This document shows, in pieces, positions 7,158 through 12,654 of a DNA stretch of 12,654 bases. Made by a program: the position numbers and the translations under genes. The notes under the pieces are model-generated. The model had not been told where the DNA came from, did not search any database, and saw only the letters and a list, made by a program, of their open reading frames with translations. Every line of letters begins with the position of its first letter. The stretch's first letter is position 1. The stretch spans positions 1 to 12,654 of the forward strand of contig CAIWDQ010000504.1 of NCBI GenBank assembly GCA_903911455.1. Reading direction: 5' to 3'. This stretch comes from an uncultured bacterium (lineage in GTDB: Bacteria > Bacteroidota > Bacteroidia > Bacteroidales > JACABE01).

Positions 7158-9053
7158 ATGTGTGGAATTGTTGGGATACTTAACCTTAACGGTGATGCTG
7201 TTTATCATGGTTTGATAAAAAAGATGACGGACGTTATTGCGCATCGTGGCTACGATGGCGAAGGTATTTATGTGAACGAAAACATGGGGTTCGGTCATCG
7301 TCGTCTGGCTATTCTGGATGTTTCTCCTAAAGGGGCTCAGCCAATGTCATCAAGGAACAACGAATGGATAGTTGTTTTTAATGGTTGTATCTATAATTTC
7401 CACGAACTAAAACAAGAGTTAAAAGGTAAAGGTCACGAGTTTATATCTACTACCGACACCGAAGTTATTGTTGAAGGTTTAGTAGAATATGGTATAAAGT
7501 TGATTGAGCGCCTTAACGGGATGTTTGCCATTGGTGCTTACAATTTAAATACTAAAGAACTATATTTATGTCGCGACAGGTTTGGTGTTAAGCCTTTATA
7601 TTATTGGTTTAATGGTCGCACTGTTGTGTTTGCTTCCGAAATAAAAGCGATTATTCAACATCCCGATTATAAAACTGAAGTAAACATGCATGCTTTGAAC
7701 GAGTATTTTACTTTTCAGAATATGTTTACTTATAATACTTTGTTTAAGGATGTGCATATGTTGCCGCCTGCAAATACTATTAAGATAACTACCGAAACTA
7801 CTTCTATTGTTCATCATTCGTGGTGGGATTATAATTTTTCTCAACCTGATGAGAATATGAGTTTTGAAGATGCTAAGTCCGAGACTCAAAGATTACTTAA
7901 AAATGCTATTGTTCGCCAGATGGTTTCTGATGTGCCTGTTGGTTCTTACCTTTCTGGTGGCATGGATTCGGGCTCAATCACAGCTATTGCTTCTAAGCAA
8001 GTTAACAGGCTTACTACTTTTACCTGTGGTTTCGATATGTCGGAAGTTACCGGTGTTGAATCTAATTACGATGAACGTCGTGATGCTGAGATGATGGCTA
8101 ATGCTTTTAAGACCGAACATTATGAACAGGTTATTAATGCAGGCGATCTTAGCTGGTCGTTGCCTAGGGTGGTTTGGCATATTGAGGACTTAAGAGTTGG
8201 GATGAGTTATCCTAATTATTATATCAGCCGTTTGGCTTCAAAGTTTGTAAAGGTTTGCTTGCAGGGAACCGGTGGAGATGAGTTATATGGTGGCTATCCA
8301 TGGAGGTATTACAGAGTTTTTAATTCTTTAAATAAACAAGAGTTCTTTGATAATTATTTCGGTTTCTGGCAACGATTAGTTAACGAAGATAATAAGAAAG
8401 ACCTTTTCCAGAATAAGGTTTTTGCTGGTATTGATGTTAACGAACCTCGCCGTATATTTGAGCGTGTATTTACTTTTAATGAAGGACTTCGTTACGATAC
8501 TCCCGAACAACATATTCAAAACAGTTTGTATTTTGAGATTAAAACCTTCTTACAAGGTCTGCTTTTGGTGGGTGATAAACTTGCAATGGCTAACACTTTA
8601 GAAGAACGTTTCCCTTTCCTTGATAACGATTTGGTTAATTTCGCCCAAAGAATACCTATCAAACATAAGTTAGCCGATTTAGAGAAGCTAAAACGATTGG
8701 ATGAGAATGTTTTTGGTGCAAAAGCTAAGCAATATCAGGATTATCGTGATGGTAAAAATGTATTGCGTCAAGCTATGATGGAGTTTATTCCTGAAAAGAT
8801 TATTAATAGAAACAAACAAGGCTTTTCGGCGCCTGACGAAAGTTGGTATCGTGGCGAAAATGCTGCTTATATAAAGGAATTATTGTTAAATAATAAAACA
8901 GTAAGCTCCGAATTTATCAATCCTGATTTTATTAAGAAGATAGTAAATGAGCACATCAATCAAAAGGTAAATCATCGTTTGTTGATATGGTCTTTTATGA
9001 ATTTTGAATGGTGGTGCCGCCTTTTCTTAGACAATCAGAAGGTGCCTGGATAA
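7158..9053 (+). CDS. asnB: Asparagine synthase (glutamine-hydrolysing)-like amidotransferase
   Basis: A 631-residue two-domain enzyme. The N-terminal glutaminase domain begins MCGIVGI, with C2 as nucleophile once Met is removed. HRGYDG (29-34), GHRRLAILD (R49), NG (75-76) and TDTE (D100) follow the family. Two positions depart from textbook AsnB: Tyr32 for Pro in the RGPDG loop, and Cys77 for the Glu in NGEIYN. The synthetase domain has the ATP loop SGGMDS (266-271), LQGTGGDELYGGYPWRYY, LEERFPFLDNDLV and NKQGFSAPDESW. It would move ammonia from glutamine to an AMP-activated carboxylate. Clustering with sugar genes suggests an amide on a uronic acid or similar acid as well as, or instead of, asparagine. 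It is the last gene of the cassette. Its last 58 nt recur at 11506-11563. The symbol denotes family, not proven substrate. Confidence 0.9.
   Translation: MCGIVGILNLNGDAVYHGLIKKMTDVIAHRGYDGEGIYVNENMGFGHRRLAILDVSPKGAQPMSSRNNEWIVVFNGCIYNFHELKQELKGKGHEFISTTDTEVIVEGLVEYGIKLIERLNGMFAIGAYNLNTKELYLCRDRFGVKPLYYWFNGRTVVFASEIKAIIQHPDYKTEVNMHALNEYFTFQNMFTYNTLFKDVHMLPPANTIKITTETTSIVHHSWWDYNFSQPDENMSFEDAKSETQRLLKNAIVRQMVSDVPVGSYLSGGMDSGSITAIASKQVNRLTTFTCGFDMSEVTGVESNYDERRDAEMMANAFKTEHYEQVINAGDLSWSLPRVVWHIEDLRVGMSYPNYYISRLASKFVKVCLQGTGGDELYGGYPWRYYRVFNSLNKQEFFDNYFGFWQRLVNEDNKKDLFQNKVFAGIDVNEPRRIFERVFTFNEGLRYDTPEQHIQNSLYFEIKTFLQGLLLVGDKLAMANTLEERFPFLDNDLVNFAQRIPIKHKLADLEKLKRLDENVFGAKAKQYQDYRDGKNVLRQAMMEFIPEKIINRNKQGFSAPDESWYRGENAAYIKELLLNNKTVSSEFINPDFIKKIVNEHINQKVNHRLLIWSFMNFEWWCRLFLDNQKVPG
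8990..9047 (+). repeat. 3' end of the amidotransferase gene, present again 2516 bp downstream
   Basis: This 58-nt stretch inside the coding end of the amidotransferase aligns without gaps to 11506-11563 with three mismatches (55/58). Both copies are in the same orientation and in the same reading frame. They bracket the whole DUF255 gene, which reads the other way. The identity is counted directly from the sequence. Confidence 0.95.
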
Positions 9054-9292
9054 TATATTTGAAAGGATTATAGGCTTTATGTTTTTAGTTTATTAGTTTT
9101 ACTAACATTTATATTCTCGCTTAGTGCTTCCTGTCGTTTAACTGAAAATACCAAGTAGGCCGAAGTATATAAATGTTATGCAATGTAGTTCCACACAGCA
9201 TCATATTTGATTTCAATAAATTAAATTAGAACAAACTTTCTCCTTTTACTAAAGTAGATTAATCTTTAACTCATTTCAAATATTATTTCCTC
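9054..9292. other. Convergent intergenic region with a 12-bp inverted repeat
   Basis: This AT-rich stretch separates two convergent genes. I see no ORF of note and no tRNA-like structure. It contains TAACATTTATAT (9103-9114) and its exact reverse complement ATATAAATGTTA (9167-9178), 52 nt apart. A weak hairpin TTAGT-TTT-ACTAA lies at 9093-9105 and overlaps the left arm. Neither is followed by a convincing T run on either strand. The region may hold a bidirectional terminator, but this is inferred from position only. Confidence 0.5.
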
Positions 9293-11317
9293 TTATTCCA
9301 TCTTTCGCAAAGCTTCTTTTACATCAGTTGTCGGCAGCAAGCATTCTTTGCCCGAGCATACATATATCATTGTTTTATCTGTAATAAATTTATCTTCAAA
9401 ATGTGATAAAATACTGTCGCCCTTACTTCCTAATAAGAGTTTATTAGGATAATAAGCAGCATTAATTTCTTTTTGAATGTTCTCTATATTGGTTCCTACA
9501 ACAACTACAGTATAATATTTCTTTTTAAAGTTAAGCATTAGTGATGCCCAATTGCTGTAAGCCGTCGGATATTGCTGCAACTGGCTCTTCATATTACTTA
9601 AAGCACCCAAAGCAATGTCGGTTATGTGAGGCATATCAAATATTATTGCCAATTTAAACAAAGCTGTAGCCATTACCGAATTCGACGAATTAATAACGTT
9701 ATCAATGACATCCTGCTTATTTATAAAAAGTTTTTCTTCGTCAGTTGGATTGAAATAAAATAAACCTGAAGCTGCATCAAAGAAATGTTTCAAAGTATAC
9801 TGAGCTAAATCTTTAGCAGTATTAAGATGCTTTTCATCAAAATCAATTTCATAAAGATTAATTAAAGCATCGATAACGAAAGCATAATCTTCCATAAAGC
9901 CATCAATAGTAGCTTTCCCGGCCTTATAATTTCTGTATAAACCACCATCAGCTTTGCGCATCTTAGTTAAAATAAAATGCATAGCATTTTGTGCAAGTTT
10001 CAGATATTCCTCATTTCCGAAAGCCTTGTAAGCATCCACAAAACCGTTAATCATTAAGGCATTCCACGAACAAAGTATCTTATCATCAGTAGCCGGAGGA
10101 ATTCGCTTTGCGCGATGGACCAACAGCTTATATTTAGCATTATTTATACGCTCCTTAAGTTCGGTAATAGTTATATTCCAGTTATCAGCAAAATCTGTAT
10201 CATCCAAATTACGCAACAAAATATTTTTATCATCCTCCCACAAACCCAAGCCTTCCACATTATAATAATTGCAAATTAAAGATGCATCTTCTTTTAATAA
10301 TTCCTGTATTTCCTGATGTTCCCAAACATAATACTTCCCCTCTTCTCCTTCCGAATCAGCATCTAAAGCTGCATAATACACGCCATCTGCATGCATCAAA
10401 TCTCTTTTAATAAAAGAAATAGTTTCATCTACAATTGTACGATACAGTTCATTGTGATTAATCTGATAAGTATTGGAATACAACGACACTAATTGGGCAT
10501 TATCATAAAGCATTTTTTCGAAATGAGGAACTTTCCATACATTATCCACGGCATATCTGGCAAACCCTCCACCAATCTGATCATAAATACCACCATAAGC
10601 CATTTTTTGCAAAGTAAATTCAATATGATTCAAGGCTTCTTTATCTTTATAATGATGAAAATATCTTAATAAAAACTGATAATTATTTGGCATAGGAAAC
10701 TTAGGTGCAGACGATAAGCCTCCATTGTAATTATCGAACTGAAAATTGTAAGAATTGTAAAACTTTGTTATTTCTTCTTCATCAAATAAAGAAGTATTCT
10801 TAACAGGAAAAATCTTCATACTCTTAATGCCTTTAACTAACTGATCGGCTTGCGAAACCAAATCAGAATACTTGCGCTCTTTAAGGTAATTTATATTTTC
10901 TAAAGCTTGCTTCCATTGCAACTTAGGGAAATAAGTACCTCCCCAAAAAGGTCTTCCATCAGGGAGTGCGAAACAATTTAAAGGCCAACCTCCATTACCA
11001 TTAATCAACTGAACTGCGCTCATATAAACCTGATCAACATCGGGGTGCTCTTCCCTGTCTACTTTTATACAAATAAAATATTCGTTCATTAGTTGAGCAA
11101 TCTCAACATCCTCGAACGATTCTTTTTCCATAACATGGCACCAATGACAAGCAGAATATCCTATACTTACCAGAATTAACTTGTTTAAATTCTTAGCCTT
11201 TTCAAGCGTTTCATCGTTCCAGGCATGCCAATCTACAGGGTTGTGCGCATGTTGCAAAAGATAAGGACTGGTTTCGTGTATAAGTTGGTTAGTGAAATTT
11301 TTATTGTTGTGTTGCAT
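9293..11317 (-). CDS. DUF255 thioredoxin-domain protein (YyaL/SPATA20 family)
   Basis: A 674-residue protein, the normal length for this widely conserved family, whose molecular role is poorly defined. The N-terminal thioredoxin-like DUF255 domain (about 8-170) carries NQLIHETSPYLLQHAHNPVDW, then GYSACHWCHVM with the CxxC pair C57/C60, KVDREEHPDVDQVYM (85-99), NGGWPLNCF (cis-Pro position P112) and GGTYFP (126-131). The rest matches the (alpha/alpha)6-barrel part resembling N-acylglucosamine 2-epimerases: GGIYDQIGGGFARY, VPHFEKMLYDNAQL, DADSEGEEGKYYVWEH, DDKILCSWNALMINGF and DGFMEDYAFVIDAL. No signal peptide is visible, so it is probably cytoplasmic. The ATG gives the standard family N-terminus. 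It converges on the sugar cassette and is unlikely to share its regulation. It lies between two copies of the amidotransferase gene tail. Confidence 0.95.
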   Translation of the reverse strand: MQHNNKNFTNQLIHETSPYLLQHAHNPVDWHAWNDETLEKAKNLNKLILVSIGYSACHWCHVMEKESFEDVEIAQLMNEYFICIKVDREEHPDVDQVYMSAVQLINGNGGWPLNCFALPDGRPFWGGTYFPKLQWKQALENINYLKERKYSDLVSQADQLVKGIKSMKIFPVKNTSLFDEEEITKFYNSYNFQFDNYNGGLSSAPKFPMPNNYQFLLRYFHHYKDKEALNHIEFTLQKMAYGGIYDQIGGGFARYAVDNVWKVPHFEKMLYDNAQLVSLYSNTYQINHNELYRTIVDETISFIKRDLMHADGVYYAALDADSEGEEGKYYVWEHQEIQELLKEDASLICNYYNVEGLGLWEDDKNILLRNLDDTDFADNWNITITELKERINNAKYKLLVHRAKRIPPATDDKILCSWNALMINGFVDAYKAFGNEEYLKLAQNAMHFILTKMRKADGGLYRNYKAGKATIDGFMEDYAFVIDALINLYEIDFDEKHLNTAKDLAQYTLKHFFDAASGLFYFNPTDEEKLFINKQDVIDNVINSSNSVMATALFKLAIIFDMPHITDIALGALSNMKSQLQQYPTAYSNWASLMLNFKKKYYTVVVVGTNIENIQKEINAAYYPNKLLLGSKGDSILSHFEDKFITDKTMIYVCSGKECLLPTTDVKEALRKME

Positions 11318-11324
11318 TTTAGCT

Positions 11325-11362
11325 TTTATAAAATGTTTATTTATAAAGTAGTTTATAAAGTA
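11325..11362. repeat. Three copies of the palindromic octamer TTTATAAA upstream of the DUF255 gene
   Basis: TTTATAAA, which is its own reverse complement, occurs at 11325-11332, 11340-11347 and 11352-11359. The last two extend to a shared 11-mer TTTATAAAGTA separated by one base (12-bp period). They lie 8-45 nt upstream of the DUF255 start codon on the minus strand, where a promoter would be expected. In DNA this AT-rich they may be chance. No clear TAnnTTTG element is seen here. Confidence 0.4.
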
Positions 11363-11505
11363 AATATTATCTAATTTAGAATATCATTAACAATTATCTC
11401 AACTATTTGATTGAAGCATCAAACAATTGACAAATTGGTTATTTGTTATATAGTTAATGTTGCCAAACTCGATTGTAAAGCAATAAGACCCGCCGTAATT
11501 GAAGA

Positions 11506-11569
11506 GTCTTATAAGAATTTTGAATGGTGGTGCCGCCTCTTCTTAGACAATCAGAAGGTGCCTAATTAA
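11506..11569 (+). pseudogene. Relic of the 3' end of an asparagine-synthase-like gene
   Basis: Encodes the final 20 residues of an amidotransferase: S-Y-K-N-F-E-W-W-C-R-L-F-L-D-N-Q-K-V-P-N then TAA (11567-11569). The intact gene ends S-F-M-N-F-E-W-W-C-R-L-F-L-D-N-Q-K-V-P-G, so 17 of 20 residues match and the nucleotides match 55/58. Similarity fades upstream of 11506 and after 11563. It is in the same orientation as the intact gene but detached from any body of one. It is either what is left of a second, tandem amidotransferase gene or a partial duplication of the intact gene's end. It has no start codon and should not be expressed as a protein. Confidence 0.85.
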
Positions 11570-11582
11570 TTCTATTTCTCTC

Positions 11583-11611
11583 ACCGCTTAGCCGATTTCC
11601 GGCTTAGCGGT
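11583..11611. terminator. Hairpin 1: 12-bp stem with one T-T mismatch, 5-nt loop
   Basis: ACCGCTTAGCCG (11583-11594) faces CGGCTTAGCGGT (11600-11611) around the loop ATTTC. Eleven of twelve positions pair; the seventh is T-T. It lies 13 nt after the stop of the amidotransferase relic, so it may be the old terminator of that gene, though no clean T tract follows. It could also act, on the other strand, as a second stop behind hairpin 2. Terminator function is inferred from position. Confidence 0.5.
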
Positions 11612-11634
11612 TATTATGAAAACATTCCGTTTTA

Positions 11635-11665
11635 CCTGCTAAGCGGTGGGAAACCGCTAAGCAGG
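11635..11665 (-). terminator. Hairpin 2: 13-bp stem with one A-A mismatch, 5-nt loop
   Basis: CCTGCTAAGCGGT (11635-11647) faces ACCGCTAAGCAGG (11653-11665) around the loop GGGAA. Twelve of thirteen positions pair. It begins 9 nt after the stop codon of the minus-strand secreted-protein gene, the expected place for its terminator, and in that direction it is followed by TAAAACGG rather than a T run. Its arms are also complementary to those of hairpin 1. Confidence 0.55.
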
Positions 11666-11674
11666 AATTTGTTC

Positions 11675-12654
11675 CTATCTTAACACAGTTACAGTTCCAT
11701 TTCTTTTTATCTGTTCGTTGGTGTCTTTTATTGTGCCTGTAACCAGATAAACATACACACCATAAGGTACATACTTACCTTTAAAGGTACCATCCCAGCC
11801 TTTGTTCTTATCTGTGCTTTCAAACAGCAATTCTCCCCAACGATTGTATATACTCATCTTAAACTCACTAAATTCTTTTAAGCTTACTATCTTAAATTCA
11901 TCATTCAAACCATCTCCATTAGGAGTAAAGCTGTTTGGAATATAAATATCTGGTGTATCACATTTCTGATAAGTAATTATTATAGTATCTGTTTTGCTAC
12001 AATGGGGAGGTGTTGTTACAGTTACCCAATAAACCCCTTGATGAGTGATATTATATGTTGAATTATTAGTATTATCCTGCCATACATAGGATGCATTGCT
12101 TTGATTAGCATTTAAAATTAACTCTTTTCCATTGCATAATATAGTATCATTCCCTAAATTTATTATAGGAGGATTAATTACATTTACTGTAAACCATGCC
12201 GTATCATTATTATTTCCATAAACTAAATAAGTAGTAGTAAAATCAGGATTGACTTTTATAGATGCATTTGTTGATATAATACTATCGGGTTTTAAGGCAT
12301 AAGCCCATTTTACAGTACTATCTGTTATTACAGTTAAAGTTGTTGTATCTCCTTTACATATGATAGAATCTCCTACTATTTTAATTTTAGAAGGAAACAT
12401 TTCTATCTTATCTATAAAATAATAGGTCCCAATAATGCCAAAAGTACTGATTAAAGTTTGAGCATCATTTCTAAAATTACCTATTGTTATATAATTATAT
12501 GAACTGTCAGCAGTATAATTAAAACTAAAATGTTGCCAACTATTTAATATATATATAATAGATGTAATTTCTAGTTGAGGGATAACTGGTATTTGATTAC
12601 ACGTATTTTGAAATAATGGATTATTTGAAAATTTAATCCCTAAGTTGTTACAAG
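11675..12654 (-). CDS. Type IX-secreted protein with type B (gliding-motility-associated) C-terminal domain, 5' partial
   Basis: The reading frame is open from its TAA stop at 11675 to the window edge, so 325 C-terminal residues are visible and the start lies outside. An ATG at 12398-12400 is internal: the residues before it (NSWQHFSFNYTADSSYNYITIGNF...GTYYFIDKIEMFPS) continue sensibly and look like the end of a jelly-roll module. Two Ig/PKD-like repeats follow, each starting with a GDSIICKGD or GNDTILCNGK type strand. The last 90 or so residues are the CHU_C/type B sorting domain: IYIPNSFTPNGDGLNDEF, MSIYNRWGELLFES, GWDGTFKGKYVPYGVYVYLV and a final GTVTVLR. In Bacteroidota this domain directs export through the type IX secretion system to the surface or medium. 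The protein is probably a large adhesin-like or surface protein; its specific role depends on the unseen N-terminus. Confidence 0.92.
   Translation of the reverse strand, partial: CNNLGIKFSNNPLFQNTCNQIPVIPQLEITSIIYILNSWQHFSFNYTADSSYNYITIGNFRNDAQTLISTFGIIGTYYFIDKIEMFPSKIKIVGDSIICKGDTTTLTVITDSTVKWAYALKPDSIISTNASIKVNPDFTTTYLVYGNNNDTAWFTVNVINPPIINLGNDTILCNGKELILNANQSNASYVWQDNTNNSTYNITHQGVYWVTVTTPPHCSKTDTIIITYQKCDTPDIYIPNSFTPNGDGLNDEFKIVSLKEFSEFKMSIYNRWGELLFESTDKNKGWDGTFKGKYVPYGVYVYLVTGTIKDTNEQIKRNGTVTVLR

Larger units (their letters stand above)
11318..11674. other. Intergenic region between the DUF255 gene and the type IX-secreted protein
   Basis: This 357-nt stretch has no intact gene. From left to right it holds three TTTATAAA octamers, a small hairpin (TTTGAT at 11406-11411 with ATCAAA at 11418-11423), a second weak one (CAATT at 11424-11428 with AATTG at 11433-11437), the amidotransferase-tail relic at 11506-11569, and two strong hairpins at 11583-11611 and 11635-11665. 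The plus-strand frame of the relic is open back to 11411 but has no ATG, and upstream of 11506 it does not resemble the amidotransferase. Confidence 0.7.

Noticed and set aside
7386..7388. Cys77 as proof that the amidotransferase glutaminase domain is inactive
   Set aside because: The nucleophile and other pocket residues are intact and the same substitution is recalled from an active related subfamily.
7596..8180. Three overlapping ORFs (one plus, two minus strand) inside the amidotransferase gene
   Set aside because: They overlap conserved coding sequence in other frames and show no recognisable protein features.
4050..9053. A complete capsule or O-antigen locus
   Set aside because: No glycosyltransferase, polymerase, chain-length regulator or initiating transferase is present.
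11411..11505. Upstream extension of the relic's open frame as a small gene
   Set aside because: There is no ATG, the stretch does not resemble the amidotransferase, and the translated sequence looks like random AT-rich DNA.
9054..11505. The segment between the duplicated tails as an insertion sequence
   Set aside because: It carries no transposase, no terminal inverted repeats at the borders and no short target duplication; the only gene is a housekeeping-type DUF255 protein.
11583..11665. CRISPR-like repeats
   Set aside because: There are only four short arms in alternating orientation forming hairpins, with no regular spacers and no cas genes.

Overview
The window looks like chromosomal DNA from a low-GC member of the Bacteroidota. 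Four things support this. There is a DUF4783 gene directly before nadC. Two matches to the Bacteroidota -7 promoter element (TAnnTTTG) lie upstream of genes. Ribosome binding sites of Shine-Dalgarno type are mostly absent. A secreted protein ends in a type IX secretion type B (gliding-motility-associated) sorting domain. Genus cannot be read from the sequence.

Layout: (1) 210-4016, plus strand, is a tight run: a small exported DUF4783 protein, nadC (quinolinate phosphoribosyltransferase, NAD synthesis), a YihY/BrkB-family membrane protein and a MurJ/MVF-like flippase. The last two abut with no spacer. (2) 4050-9053, plus strand, has its own putative promoter overlapping the flippase stop codon. 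It encodes four enzymes: an extended-SDR nucleotide-sugar epimerase/dehydratase, a class I SAM methyltransferase, a DegT/StrS-type PLP sugar aminotransferase and a glutamine-dependent asparagine-synthase-like amidotransferase. Together they look like a cassette for a modified (amino-, methyl-, perhaps amide-bearing) sugar or related envelope component; the product is inferred. (3) 9293-11317, minus strand, is a DUF255/YyaL (SPATA20-type) thioredoxin-fold protein, convergent with the cassette. (4) 11318-11674 is intergenic. It holds a relic of the 3' end of an asparagine-synthase gene, 55/58 identical to the end of the intact gene 2.5 kb upstream, followed by two strong hairpins whose arms can also pair with each other. 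(5) 11675-12654, minus strand, is the C-terminal part of a large type IX-secreted protein. Its reading frame stays open to the window edge, so its true start lies outside.

Most genes are ordinary family members. The points most worth a second look are the duplicated asparagine-synthase tail bracketing the DUF255 gene, the four-arm hairpin structure beside it, the four-enzyme cassette without glycosyltransferases, and a glutamate-to-cysteine change in the amidotransferase glutaminase motif. I did not find a clearly new defence, mobile or RNA system.
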